Below, one piece after another: positions 15,764-24,523 of a stretch of 58,966 bases of DNA. The stretch comes from CAWUKT01 sp963923035 (lineage in GTDB: Bacteria > Bacteroidota > Bacteroidia > J057 > JADKCL01). The first letter of the stretch is position 1. The number at the start of each line of letters is the position of its first letter. The notes below the pieces were generated by a model. It had not been told where the DNA came from, did no database searches, and saw only the letters and a list, made by a program, of their open reading frames with translations. The position numbers were made by a program, and so were the translations under genes. Where the stretch lies: assembly GCA_963923035.1 (NCBI GenBank), contig CAWUKT010000043.1:1-58966 (forward strand), written 5' to 3'.

Positions 15764-17311
15764 ATGCCAAAAGCTCTTATCTACTGTCGAGTCTCTTCAG
15801 AACGTCAGGTCCGCGAAGGAAGCGGTTTGAAAAGCCAGCGCCACCTTTGCATGGAGTATGCAAAAGCGCATAACTATGACGTTGAAAAAGTATTCCAAGA
15901 AAAAGGAATCACTGGAGGGAATGATTTTAGGAAGCGTAAAGCTATGGTGGCTTTGCTTCAATATTTAGATGATCATAGCGGGGAAAACTATGTGGTCATC
16001 TTTGACGACTTAAAACGGTTCGCCCGTGATACACATTTTCATTTGGCCTTAAGACAAGAATTGGCGCAACGAAATGCTGTTCCCAAATGTCCCAATTTCA
16101 ATTTTGAAGATACACCAGAAAGTAACTTCATTGAAGTGGTATTAGCTGCTCAGGGCGAGTTGGAGCGTAAACAGAATACTCGACAGGTAAAAGAAAAAAT
16201 GAAAGCGAGGCTCCTTGCTGGATACTGGCCTTTTCGAGGACCGCTTGGCTACAAGAACAAAAGAGTTAAATATCGTGGCAGTATCCTGACTCCCACTAAA
16301 GAAGCACCTATTATAAGAGAAGCATTGCTTGGATTTGCAAAGGGGCGATTTAAGCACATTCGCGATGTAAAAAGATTTCTAAATGAGAAAGGTATTGATC
16401 GAGGAGAAACGGCAATTGGGGATATTCTGAGAAATATCCTTTACGCTGGTTATATGGAATTTCCCGCTTGGTCAATTGGAATGATCAAAGGAAATCACAA
16501 GGCTCTTGTCTCTCTCAAAACTTGGCGCGCAATCCAAGACCGTTTGAATAAACCCACCATTCGGTCTTACAAAAGCGAGGATGGTGAATTTCCCCTACGA
16601 CGGAAAATAAAGTGCGCTGTATGCGGTAGGATGATGACTGGTAGCTTTTATCATGGTAGAAACAGTTGTTATCCTTTTTACACTTGTCACAATAGTAAAT
16701 GCATGGCGAAGCCGAAATATGTGAGACGAAACATTGTTGAATCTGCGTATGAAGAAGTTTTGAAGAGTATTAGGATTCGGGATGAGGTGTTTGAGTGCTT
16801 GGAGATAAAGGCTCGGAGTGAATGGGAAAAACGGCATGGAATTTTTCAATACCAAAGAGAAGAAGAGGAAACAATTGACGATCTGGAAAATAGACTCGAA
16901 AAACTAATGGATGCAGCTATCAAAACAAGTTCTGAACGTCTTCGAAAACGGTATGAAACTGAAATCAGAGAACTTGAAATTGAGATTGAGTCGTTGTCAA
17001 ATGGTTCAAATGAAGCTATGGATGGCCCTGATTTTGAAGTAGCTTTTTCTGAATTTTCAAAAGTCATTCGAACCCCTCTTGAATACTGGAGAAATGCTGA
17101 TTTAATAGCCAAACATAAGCTCCACGACTTAGTATTTTCGGGTCTAGCCTCATACAGCGAAAAAAGCGGCTTTCGAACCGCTGAATTGTCGCATGGGATA
17201 TACCAATTGTCCCGATTTTATGGGTCTGATTTTACTATGGTGGACAGTGATAAAATTCCCTTTGATCCTATCTTGGATTGGATTTTAAGGTTTGAAGTGA
17301 TGCAAACTTGA
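15764..17311 (+). CDS. Second large serine recombinase
   Basis: This is a 515-residue protein. The resolvase domain is MPKALIYCRVSSERQVREGS with Ser in RVSS and FDDLKRFARD as the second motif. A recombinase domain follows (GPLGYKNKRVKYRG...), then a zinc ribbon (CAVCGRMMTG...CHNSKC) and a Glu/Arg-rich coiled coil (EEEETIDDLENRLEKL). It differs clearly from the recombinase beside the tRNA and is AT-rich. No tRNA or obvious att site lies next to it. It may be the integrase of a nested element carrying the adjacent Argonaute system. Confidence 0.93.
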   Translation: MPKALIYCRVSSERQVREGSGLKSQRHLCMEYAKAHNYDVEKVFQEKGITGGNDFRKRKAMVALLQYLDDHSGENYVVIFDDLKRFARDTHFHLALRQELAQRNAVPKCPNFNFEDTPESNFIEVVLAAQGELERKQNTRQVKEKMKARLLAGYWPFRGPLGYKNKRVKYRGSILTPTKEAPIIREALLGFAKGRFKHIRDVKRFLNEKGIDRGETAIGDILRNILYAGYMEFPAWSIGMIKGNHKALVSLKTWRAIQDRLNKPTIRSYKSEDGEFPLRRKIKCAVCGRMMTGSFYHGRNSCYPFYTCHNSKCMAKPKYVRRNIVESAYEEVLKSIRIRDEVFECLEIKARSEWEKRHGIFQYQREEEETIDDLENRLEKLMDAAIKTSSERLRKRYETEIRELEIEIESLSNGSNEAMDGPDFEVAFSEFSKVIRTPLEYWRNADLIAKHKLHDLVFSGLASYSEKSGFRTAELSHGIYQLSRFYGSDFTMVDSDKIPFDPILDWILRFEVMQT

Positions 17312-17379
17312 CTCTTTGAGATGAAAAAACGTGTGGAAAATTAAATCTAGGTCTTTTCATCGATCAAATTATATTTGGA

Positions 17380-17387
17380 TTAGCCTA
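17380..17387 (+). promoter_or_regulatory. -7 element upstream of the Argonaute operon
   Basis: TATATTTG matches TAnnTTTG and lies 38 bp before the ATG at 17426. The -33 region has no clear TTG. A purine-rich AGAGGGGAA directly before the ATG is a plausible ribosome binding site. Confidence 0.5.
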
Positions 17388-17425
17388 ACGTAAAACTAAA
17401 CATACACTACTGAAAAAGAGGGGAA

Positions 17426-18874
17426 ATGGCGAAGTATATTAATGACTCTCAGATAACTGGAGATAAAGGAGTGGCAAGATTCCATTCCTACTGTTCCAAT
17501 CATGAACCCTTTATCATCTGGAGAGAGTTGAGTAATCATGATTTCGGCATTGATGGTGAGGTGGAATTCACAAATTTTAGGGCAAGTGGGAAGAAAGAAG
17601 TCACGGGCCATATCTTAAAAATTCAGCTAAAATCTTCAGAAAGAGGAAGTTACTTTCACCAAGATAATGGAGAAACATTTGTTTTTCAGGCTAATAGGAA
17701 CGACATAGAATATTGGGCAAAAAACAAACTAGGGGTAGTCCTCGTCATATATGACGTAACAAGAGATGAATTATACGCAAAGTTGGTTCCCAAAGTAAAA
17801 GCTGTTCGGGCAAAGGGCAATAAAGTTCCAATTACGTTTTCTAGGATTGAAAACAAGATTGATTCCGACAAAAATGACTTTGTTAAACGCTTTTCTACAA
17901 ATGCTATTGAAAGACTAAACTTTGTCGAAACGGAATGTTTGGCGTCTAATATTTTTAAATTCAGTAAACTGCCTTATTCTATTTTTCATTTTAAAGCCAA
18001 GATTACAAACCTTAGAGAAATCTTTGATTCGTATGAAAGTTACGAACTTCCTATATTCAAAATTCATGACGGAAGGATTTATCTTTATTATGATCCTTCT
18101 GCATTCAGAACATTTTGTAAAGAAATAATTGATGAAAGTGATAGAAAGCTAGAGAACTTCGATTCATTTCTACGTGGTAGCATTGATAAATACCGTATTG
18201 CAATCGAGTTATTGAATCTTCTAATGAAAGAGGTTTGGCGGGGAAGAGATTATAGGTTGAGATATAATCGTCATCATAATAGGTATTTTTTCTTGTATGA
18301 AAAGAAGGGCTATTTAAAATCTATTTCTGGAGAGGAAATCTTGGATAAAGATGGCAATGGACTGAAGAATACTAAAGATGATCTTGATTCTAGGATTGAA
18401 TTTTATCACACCATCAGAAGCAAAGGAAGCAAAGAGTCCCGTACCGTCGTTAAGTACTATGAATACGGAAAACATAAATTTTTTAGGCATCACGCATTCT
18501 CAATGGAATACTTTTTGAACGAAAAGGGCCTATGGGTGGCAATTAATCCAAAATACTTTTTTACTACAGATGGTTACAAGGTTCTAGAAGATAAAAGTTT
18601 AGTGACTAAACTGACCAATTACCTTACTTCTAAGGAATTCAATAGAAAAGTATACAATGATGTCCACTTCTTATTCGAATTTTTAAAAGGAAAGAATCGA
18701 AATACAAGAAATATAATTATTTCCGAAAAGGAGAAAGCTAAGGTGGAACTTTCTAAGTATGAAATATTTGATGCTCCTTTTGGTATTTCCCTTGATCAAG
18801 GGAAAACGGGTATAATTAAGCAAAAAAAAGGACAGATTTCTAATCAAATAGATTTATTTAAAAATGAAGGTTGA
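17426..18874 (+). CDS. DUF4365 (DREN) nuclease - APAZ protein, effector of a short Argonaute system
   Basis: The protein has 482 residues. The N-terminal DUF4365 domain carries PD-(D/E)xK-like residues: HDFGIDGEVEF (38-48, Asp43, Glu45/47) and KIQLKS (65-70, Gln67-x-Lys69). Residues about 200-440 look like an APAZ domain, the N/PAZ-like part that pairs with short Argonautes: YGKHKFFRHHAF (347-358) and INPKYFFTTDG (373-383). In SPARDA systems this subunit is an indiscriminate DNase unleashed when the guide-loaded Argonaute meets its target. Its stop overlaps the Argonaute start by 11 bp, so the two are coupled. The gene is strongly AT-rich. DUF4365 is clear; APAZ rests on pattern and on the neighbour. 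Confidence 0.85.
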   Translation: MAKYINDSQITGDKGVARFHSYCSNHEPFIIWRELSNHDFGIDGEVEFTNFRASGKKEVTGHILKIQLKSSERGSYFHQDNGETFVFQANRNDIEYWAKNKLGVVLVIYDVTRDELYAKLVPKVKAVRAKGNKVPITFSRIENKIDSDKNDFVKRFSTNAIERLNFVETECLASNIFKFSKLPYSIFHFKAKITNLREIFDSYESYELPIFKIHDGRIYLYYDPSAFRTFCKEIIDESDRKLENFDSFLRGSIDKYRIAIELLNLLMKEVWRGRDYRLRYNRHHNRYFFLYEKKGYLKSISGEEILDKDGNGLKNTKDDLDSRIEFYHTIRSKGSKESRTVVKYYEYGKHKFFRHHAFSMEYFLNEKGLWVAINPKYFFTTDGYKVLEDKSLVTKLTNYLTSKEFNRKVYNDVHFLFEFLKGKNRNTRNIIISEKEKAKVELSKYEIFDAPFGISLDQGKTGIIKQKKGQISNQIDLFKNEG

Positions 18875-20420
18875 ACTACTAAGGGAACCTCTACTCGAAT
18901 TTGGTGAAGGTTTTTTGTGTGCAGATCCTAAAACTGGCATAATAACGGGAGGCTTTTTCTCTAGCAGTGATGGATCTCACCATTCGGAAATTCAATATGG
19001 AGCAATAGGAACCTCTCAAAATGTTCAAGAATTGAATGATTGGATTTCGGAAATGAAGAGTCTAATCGAACCTTCTGCCACTAAAGTAACAATGGGTGCT
19101 GAAGCATCTATTGAAGACGGAGAAATTTTGGACATTCGGGATTCTCAATTGAGTCTCGAATTAGACCTCGTCAATCAACCAAACCAGAGTGAGTCTGAAA
19201 TTGTAAATAAGAAGCTCAATCCTGATTTTCCTGGTCTTAACAAAGAATCTCCGCTTTCCTGTGAAATGATCAACATGCCTAACTGTAATTATTTCTTAAA
19301 AGACAGAGACTTGGATCGCATCTTAGATTCTGATGATCCCGCATTGGTTAGAGCTGGAAGGATAATTGATCAATATAAAACTGCATTTGAGGTAATCGTT
19401 GAAGATCCAAGACCCCCCAAAATAGTAATTGTTGTTATTCCCCAGAGAATTTACTCAAGTCTTTCATCGATATCCATTGGAAACAAAGTTTATAATTTTA
19501 GGCGACAACTTAAGGCAGAATTAATGTCTTGCAGCAGCGAAATTCCAGTTCAGTTAGTACTTGAAAAAACAATTAAGGGCGAGAAAAAAAGCATGCAGGA
19601 CAAGACAATGGTTGCTTGGAATTTTTCTGTGGCCCAGTATTATAAAACTAATAGTATTCCTTGGACAATCTCAGATATAGATCCTGATGCATGTTTTATT
19701 GGGATTAGTTTCCATAAGGCTATTAAATCGGAAGGAAATTATGTCCGAAGTAGTGTTGCCCAAGCATTCAATAGAAACGGGCAAGGATTAGTCTTCGTTG
19801 GAAAGCAGTTTGAGTGGAATTCAAGAGAAACCAAAACTTCAGCTCCTCACCTCCCTTATGAATATGCAAAAGAGTTGATAAAGAATGTAATAAATGTTTA
19901 CGTAAGGCAAAATCGGAAGAAAAGACCTATTCGTGTCGCAGTACATAAGACTACTGATTATTGGGATGAAGCAATAAACAGAGACTATATGGAAATTGAA
20001 GGGTTAAGAGATGGGATCGAAGAAGTTTTAGGAGAAGAAACGGTTATTGACTTTGTCACAATAAAGAATTCTCCAATTAAGCTACTACGAACTATTGGAA
20101 AATATCCAGTACCTAGAGGAACCTTCCTTCAATTAGATCGTCAAGAAGGTATTCTTTATACCACAGGTTACATTCCTTACTATGAAACATTTCCTGGGAT
20201 GCACATGCCTCTTGCTAAGTCTATCAAGCTATTTGGAGGGGACTCATCTTTAAGACAAGTCTGCAAAGAAATATTGGCTTTAACAAAAATGAATTTTAAC
20301 AACTGTAATTACTACAGCAGTCTTCCAATAACATTACTATTTTCAAAAAAGGTAGGTGAAATTATTCAATATCTTCCTGAGGGTATTACTCCTCCAAATA
20401 AGTACTATTTCTATATGTAA
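18864..20420 (+). CDS. Short prokaryotic Argonaute (MID-PIWI), probably catalytically inactive
   Basis: This is a 518-residue protein. It begins with the family N-terminus REPLLEFGEGF...DPKTGI (7-25) and YGAIGT (45-50). MID-like helices follow at about 247-270 (MVAWNFSVAQYYK) and PIWI strands at FIGISFHKA (278-286) and RVAVHKTTDYW (357-367). The C-terminus ALTKMNFNN...YYFYM is typical of Argonautes. The first PIWI Asp is replaced (GIS instead of GID) and the second acidic site reads VHKTTD, so slicing is unlikely, as in all short pAgos. It would load a guide and form a heterodimer with the upstream APAZ protein, giving a SPARDA-like immune complex. A hairpin follows the stop. Confidence 0.93.
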   Translation: MKVELLREPLLEFGEGFLCADPKTGIITGGFFSSSDGSHHSEIQYGAIGTSQNVQELNDWISEMKSLIEPSATKVTMGAEASIEDGEILDIRDSQLSLELDLVNQPNQSESEIVNKKLNPDFPGLNKESPLSCEMINMPNCNYFLKDRDLDRILDSDDPALVRAGRIIDQYKTAFEVIVEDPRPPKIVIVVIPQRIYSSLSSISIGNKVYNFRRQLKAELMSCSSEIPVQLVLEKTIKGEKKSMQDKTMVAWNFSVAQYYKTNSIPWTISDIDPDACFIGISFHKAIKSEGNYVRSSVAQAFNRNGQGLVFVGKQFEWNSRETKTSAPHLPYEYAKELIKNVINVYVRQNRKKRPIRVAVHKTTDYWDEAINRDYMEIEGLRDGIEEVLGEETVIDFVTIKNSPIKLLRTIGKYPVPRGTFLQLDRQEGILYTTGYIPYYETFPGMHMPLAKSIKLFGGDSSLRQVCKEILALTKMNFNNCNYYSSLPITLLFSKKVGEIIQYLPEGITPPNKYYFYM

Positions 20421-20436
20421 GGTCTTTATTCTATAG

Positions 20437-20462
20437 AGAGCCCTCAGAGAACTTGAAGGCTT
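20437..20462 (+). terminator. Hairpin after the Argonaute gene
   Basis: AGAGCCCTCA (20437-20446) pairs with TTGAAGGCTT (20453-20462) with one C-A mismatch. A nearly identical, longer hairpin stands at 20945-20980, beyond the next gene. There is no T run here, so readthrough into that gene is possible. Confidence 0.55.
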
Positions 20463-20529
20463 GACAATAAGAATTACATCTTCGATGTAGGGATGTTGAG
20501 AGCATCAGGAGAAAGAAATAGCCATTAAG

Positions 20530-20883
20530 ATGAGCGTCAAAATAATAGAAAATGTTCGGGTACTTGGGATAATTCAGAACCAAGGTAGTTTTCGTGATTA
20601 TAAAAATCGCTTTCGAGGGACTATTGATCTGAACTGTAATATCCCTGAACTAGGATTGAAGACTTATGCTCACTTTACTCATACCGAAGGTTCCCGATGG
20701 AATAAATTGAATTTGCAGATCGGAGATCGTGTGGAATTTATCGCATCTTTAAAAATAATTACTGGATACTACTCAAAAGAATCAAATAGGGAGTGGACAT
20801 GGTATATCGGGTCAAAGGACTATGAGATTAGGGAGCGGCTTGAGTTAAAAAAGCCCAAGCATATCAAGAAACTAGATATGTGA
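20530..20883 (+). CDS. Small beta-rich, possibly OB-fold protein next to the Argonaute system
   Basis: This is a 117-residue protein of predominantly beta character (VRVLGIIQNQGSFRD, FRGTIDLNCNIPE, TYAHFTHTEG, IGDRVEFIASLKIITGYY, WTWYIGSKDYEI) with a basic tail (KKPKHIKKLD). The strand order and the G-D-R-V-x-F turn suggest an OB-fold, typical of single-stranded nucleic acid binding; this is inference. It lies 110 bp after the Argonaute in the same direction and is enclosed by two related hairpins. It could be a third component, a regulator or an unrelated cargo cassette. Confidence 0.65.
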   Translation: MSVKIIENVRVLGIIQNQGSFRDYKNRFRGTIDLNCNIPELGLKTYAHFTHTEGSRWNKLNLQIGDRVEFIASLKIITGYYSKESNREWTWYIGSKDYEIRERLELKKPKHIKKLDM

Positions 20884-20944
20884 ATATTAAATTTTTTGAA
20901 AGCCAAGCAACATAGCCTTTCCCAACCCTTTATCGAGGCAAAAA

Positions 20945-20980
20945 ATTAAGAGCCCTCAAATAAATTGAAGGCTCTTAATT
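20945..20980. terminator. Perfect bidirectional terminator
   Basis: AATTAAGAGCC and TCAA (20945-20959) pair with TTGA and GGCTCTTAATT (20965-20980). It lies between the Argonaute cluster and the convergent mobilization operon. Its core repeats the hairpin at 20437-20462. Confidence 0.85.
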
Positions 20981-21136
20981 GACGTGATAAAAAATAACGT
21001 ATCTATGAGTAAAACTTTTGTTGGATAAAAAATACCAATTAAACGGGTTGTGCTTACAATCTAAATGCTAGAGATAATATACGAAAATGAGCACTGTAAT
21101 AGAAGTTCCTTTTGGAATATTCACGGTATTTTAACC

Positions 21137-22642
21137 CTAAGCACCAAAATCAAACCCACTCTGGCCCTGCTGATAGCTAACCAAATCAACAACCCGCAAG
21201 CCCAAATCAGCCTCCACCCCCAATTCTGGAATAGGAATCTGTGTCAGTTTGACCAACCGAGAATTCCTAAAATAAGGCTTGGTGCGAATCAGAAGAGGCG
21301 GTTTGTTGGCAAAGATGAAAATGGCCTCGTCATCATCCAAAGTTCTGATTTGATCAACGGTCTTGAGTGGCTTTCGCATTTCCTTGTAGCGGTCTTCCCA
21401 GTAATCCCAATGATCCACGGTGGTATCCCCTAAGATTTCGGAAATCATTTTTGAGGTCTCATAATTGCTTCCAGGGTATACCAGCCAGGAACTGCATGAA
21501 TCTAGGATGGTATTGGCATCATTGTCTCCGTATAATCTCTTTAACTGGCTCATGCTTTGTAGAATGATGGCTATTGAAACTTGCTTTTTTCTTAGCACGG
21601 CACAGTGATTTGCAAAATTCCTGATCTTCCCAATATTTCCCGCTTCTTCCAAAAGTATGGTTACGTGCTGATATGACTCCCCAGGAATAGGCATGGTATT
21701 GAGGAAGTCAAGGATTTCCGAAAACAATAGTTTGAGGAAAAAGGAAAACGAAGGGATCAAGTGTTCGGGTATTTGGATGAAGAGAGCGGTTTTCTCTCGG
21801 CGTAGAGATGCAATGTCAATGGTGTTGACATTGCAAAGCTGCTGGTAGATCGGATCTTCAAACATTCGGAGAGCTACCCTTGCTGTGCTTAAAATTGAAT
21901 TGAAAGCCCGCTCCTCCATCGTCACCAATGCCGTCCAAGATTGCAAACCTCGTTCATCAAGGTGTTGAGCCATATAGGCGGAAACAGTCCCATAATCCCC
22001 CACCATGTTATTGAGCAAATGGTAGACATTGTGAAGATTTGCAAAATGAGGTTCATCGTCCTTCACTGCTCTGATAAGTAGCTGCAACAATTGGGTGGCA
22101 CCATCTACAAAGTATTGATTTTCTCCAGTGACTTCGGGGTTAGCAGCCTCGATGAGGATAGCGGCAACGTCCATAATCTGTCCAATGGTAGTTGCTCTTT
22201 CCAATGGATTATATTGGCAACTTTGTCCAAGGTTTTCAACGTCGATAACCTTGATCGAATAGCCTTTTGATTGGAGATAGCCAGCGCAATTTCCAAAAAT
22301 TTCCTTGGCTGGATCAGGTACAATAATTGATCCTTCGGCAGCCAGGACGTTTGGAATTACAAAGCGGGTGCTTTTTCCCTGTCCAGGACTTGCCGCTAGA
22401 ATGAGGTTTTTGTTGGAATCATCCAGAGAGAGTCGAAGGGAATTTCCGTCTAACAGGAGGCCGTCTTTGCGAGTTGATGCAAGCCGCTTTTTGGCCTTAC
22501 CTTTTAACCAATGACTGGTTCCATAAATGGATTTTTTCCTGTAGATGTATGAAAAGAGTTTGAAGAAGGCATAAGTGGTATGAGATAGAAGGTTGAAAAC
22601 AATTTTGAAAATTCCGCCGATGAGGGTGATAATAGCTTCCAT
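21137..22642 (-). CDS. VirD4/TraG-type coupling protein
   Basis: This is a 501-residue inner membrane ATPase that links a relaxosome to a type IV secretion channel. Hydrophobic N-terminus (residues 1-32), then KSIYGTSHWLKGK, Walker A AASPGQGKSTRFVIPN, DPAKEIFGNCAGYL, Walker B-like TILLEEAGN and QSMSQL/YPGSNYETSKMIS, all typical of the family. The start ATG overlaps the stop of the upstream gene (TGATG). It is the last gene of the mobilization operon. No channel genes are nearby, so it would have to use a helper conjugation system. Confidence 0.93.
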   Translation of the reverse strand: MEAIITLIGGIFKIVFNLLSHTTYAFFKLFSYIYRKKSIYGTSHWLKGKAKKRLASTRKDGLLLDGNSLRLSLDDSNKNLILAASPGQGKSTRFVIPNVLAAEGSIIVPDPAKEIFGNCAGYLQSKGYSIKVIDVENLGQSCQYNPLERATTIGQIMDVAAILIEAANPEVTGENQYFVDGATQLLQLLIRAVKDDEPHFANLHNVYHLLNNMVGDYGTVSAYMAQHLDERGLQSWTALVTMEERAFNSILSTARVALRMFEDPIYQQLCNVNTIDIASLRREKTALFIQIPEHLIPSFSFFLKLLFSEILDFLNTMPIPGESYQHVTILLEEAGNIGKIRNFANHCAVLRKKQVSIAIILQSMSQLKRLYGDNDANTILDSCSSWLVYPGSNYETSKMISEILGDTTVDHWDYWEDRYKEMRKPLKTVDQIRTLDDDEAIFIFANKPPLLIRTKPYFRNSRLVKLTQIPIPELGVEADLGLRVVDLVSYQQGQSGFDFGA

Positions 22643-22848
22643 CACCTCTTTCGGAATTTGGTGGCTTTACCGAATCCAATAATGATTGCTGCCACTAGAT
22701 GGAATATTGTAGCGATTACTTTCCAGAGTCCTTTACCTACTGAATACATTAGCTTTGGTAGCCAGCGAAGTGATAGAGTCTTCCCAAACCACCAGATGAT
22801 GAAGGGTACAACCAGAAAGGTCGGGAGAACAATGGCAAGAATGTTCAT
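22642..22848 (-). CDS. Small membrane protein of the mobilization operon
   Basis: The protein has 68 residues with two hydrophobic helices (ILAIVLPTFLVVPFIIWWF and VIATIFHLVAAIIIGFG) and basic ends. It overlaps both neighbours by a few bases, so translation is coupled to the coupling protein. It may act as a membrane partner of that protein; the family is unknown to me. Confidence 0.65.
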   Translation of the reverse strand: MNILAIVLPTFLVVPFIIWWFGKTLSLRWLPKLMYSVGKGLWKVIATIFHLVAAIIIGFGKATKFRKR

Positions 22849-23192
22849 CGGGACATCCCCCTTTCTTGACGCTTTGTTAGCTTCTCTTTGACGACACGGC
22901 GAATGGATTTAAGAGTCATAGTCCGTCGTTTCTCTCCTGCGATTTCTTGGAGCATCTTGAGATGCTTGGGAACGATTACTGACTTCATGTGTTTGAAGGT
23001 TGCGCTGCTATCGATGACTTCACCTTTCAGATTGATCAGTTTGAAGGTCGAAGGATGCGGTTTGTCTTTCCAGGACGAATCGTATTCGACGAGTCCAAGG
23101 ATACGGTCTTTTTGAAAGATGAATACTTTGCCGCTGTGGACCTGACCGTGAATGCGGCGGCGAAGCATATCGGGTTGTTTTTTTGTTTTCAT
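22845..23192 (-). CDS. Hypothetical basic protein of the mobilization operon
   Basis: The protein has 115 residues, rich in Lys and Arg, beta-rich at the N-terminus (GQVHSGKVFIFQKDRILGLVEYD) and helical and basic at the end (LKSIRRVVKEKLTKRQERGMSR). It is located between the relaxase and the membrane protein with 4-6 bp spacing or overlap. It may bind DNA or the relaxosome; no family is recognised. Confidence 0.65.
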   Translation of the reverse strand: MKTKKQPDMLRRRIHGQVHSGKVFIFQKDRILGLVEYDSSWKDKPHPSTFKLINLKGEVIDSSATFKHMKSVIVPKHLKMLQEIAGEKRRTMTLKSIRRVVKEKLTKRQERGMSR

Positions 23193-23197
23193 GACGA

Positions 23198-24046
23198 TTA
23201 ACGGTTGCGGGATCGACCCCGACTACGGGATCGGTGTTGGTATTCAAGGTTGAGGAGCTCGTCTTTGGAAATTCCCAGCGAGCGCAGGAAGCGCCACTTG
23301 CGGTTCTTGTACACCACCCCAGAGAGTTTTCCCCTTCGATAGTAGAGTTTCATGTTGTGAGCTTCCAACAGAGCGGCGAATGACTCAATTCCAGAGGCTT
23401 TCTTCAGGCACTGTCTGACAGTTGTAGAAATCTGATCCTTCAAAGGAATCTTGTCGGTCTTTTGCTGTTTCAGGCGATGGCGGAGCTTTTTCTCATTCTC
23501 GCGCCGATTCGTTTTTTCCCGTTCCAGTCTTGTTTTTGAACGCGGCTCTTTATCCAGAATGACCACCGACCTGAGTTCTGGCTTTCGGGATCGTTGCCAC
23601 TTCTCCAGCTGTCGGTGAATCTGTCTAAACTCGGATCGAGACTTGGTCTGTCGTGATGCTTCCTGAAAATTATTGGCAGAAATCATCAGGTGAACATGCG
23701 GGTTATCACCATTCCAGTGAATGTTCCCGTAGGCCAAAGCATTGGGAGCGCGGATGCTTAGATATTCCCTGGACATCTCATCGAGAAATTCCCTGGTCAA
23801 AAACGGTGCATCCTCTTGGCTAAAACTGAAATATTCATGGTAAAAGACATTTTTCCCTCGGGTATTGAGATATTTCGCATTGGCTTGAAAGGCACGGTTT
23901 ACTGCATCAAGATCAGTTGAAGGGAGATTATGAAAAATCATAAACCGTTTGTCATTGGGATCGTGACGCCCCTTGTCAGTAGCGATATACTTGATCATGG
24001 CTTTGAAGCGACGATCTTTCCGAGATTTTGAAACGAGAATTGGCAC
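23198..24046 (-). CDS. Relaxase (mobilization nuclease)
   Basis: The protein has 282 residues with a GTG start at 24046. It nicks oriT and stays covalently attached to the transferred strand. Family features are KAMIKYIATDKGR near the N-terminus, FYHEYFSFSQED, and the metal-binding histidine motif NPHVHLMISANN (about 114-125). A long Lys/Arg/Glu helix (about 155-195) and a basic tail follow. The size is small for the MOB family but the HVHL motif is clear. It is preceded by the MobC-like gene and followed by coupling-protein genes, as expected. Confidence 0.9.
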   Translation of the reverse strand: MPILVSKSRKDRRFKAMIKYIATDKGRHDPNDKRFMIFHNLPSTDLDAVNRAFQANAKYLNTRGKNVFYHEYFSFSQEDAPFLTREFLDEMSREYLSIRAPNALAYGNIHWNGDNPHVHLMISANNFQEASRQTKSRSEFRQIHRQLEKWQRSRKPELRSVVILDKEPRSKTRLEREKTNRRENEKKLRHRLKQQKTDKIPLKDQISTTVRQCLKKASGIESFAALLEAHNMKLYYRRGKLSGVVYKNRKWRFLRSLGISKDELLNLEYQHRSRSRGRSRNR

Positions 24047-24067
24047 TACTTGTCAAAGAGTAAAAAA

Positions 24068-24523
24068 TCAATCAGGCTTTTTGATCATTTCCTGTATGAT
24101 CCGAAAAAGGGTCTTTTGATTGTCTTGAATAATAGCAATGTCTTCTGGCCCTACCATACCTGTGCTATTGATTTTTCGAACGACTTGATTGAGGAGGTTG
24201 CCATACTTGTTGACCCGGAAAGTCACCTTGGCAAAAAGCTCTCTTTCCATAGTCGACAGAAAAGGTTCTTTTTCAAGCTGACTGAGTATAACGCCACGTG
24301 AAAAAGTCGCTACTGGCAACTTGTTTCTGGTTGCAGCTTTCTTGAGACGTCTGTGATTGTCTTTGGTGAAATAGATTGAAACACGAACTTTCTTTTTGCT
24401 GTACTGGCGGTGATACTGGGTCTGGTAATTTGTGGACAAAGATTCCTTCTGGGAAGATGTATTGTCAGAAATCACCACCTCTTGGCCAGGTGTTAGCTCT
24501 TGATATTTGTCGCCAAAACTCAT
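24068..24523 (-). CDS. MobC-like relaxosome accessory protein
   Basis: This is a 151-residue protein. The N-terminal 40 residues are Ser/Thr/Gln-rich. KKVRVSIYFTKDNHRRLKKAATRNKLPVATFSRGV looks like a ribbon-helix-helix DNA-binding segment, and KVTFRVNKYGNLLNQVVRKINSTG is typical of Bacteroidota MobC proteins. It should bind oriT and assist the relaxase, whose gene starts 21 bp later. The presumed oriT lies directly upstream. Confidence 0.85.
   Translation of the reverse strand: MSFGDKYQELTPGQEVVISDNTSSQKESLSTNYQTQYHRQYSKKKVRVSIYFTKDNHRRLKKAATRNKLPVATFSRGVILSQLEKEPFLSTMERELFAKVTFRVNKYGNLLNQVVRKINSTGMVGPEDIAIIQDNQKTLFRIIQEMIKKPD

Noticed and set aside
18864..20420. Catalytically active (slicing) Argonaute
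   Set aside because: The PIWI acidic positions visible are replaced (GIS, VHKTTD) and the protein lacks the N and PAZ domains of long active Argonautes.
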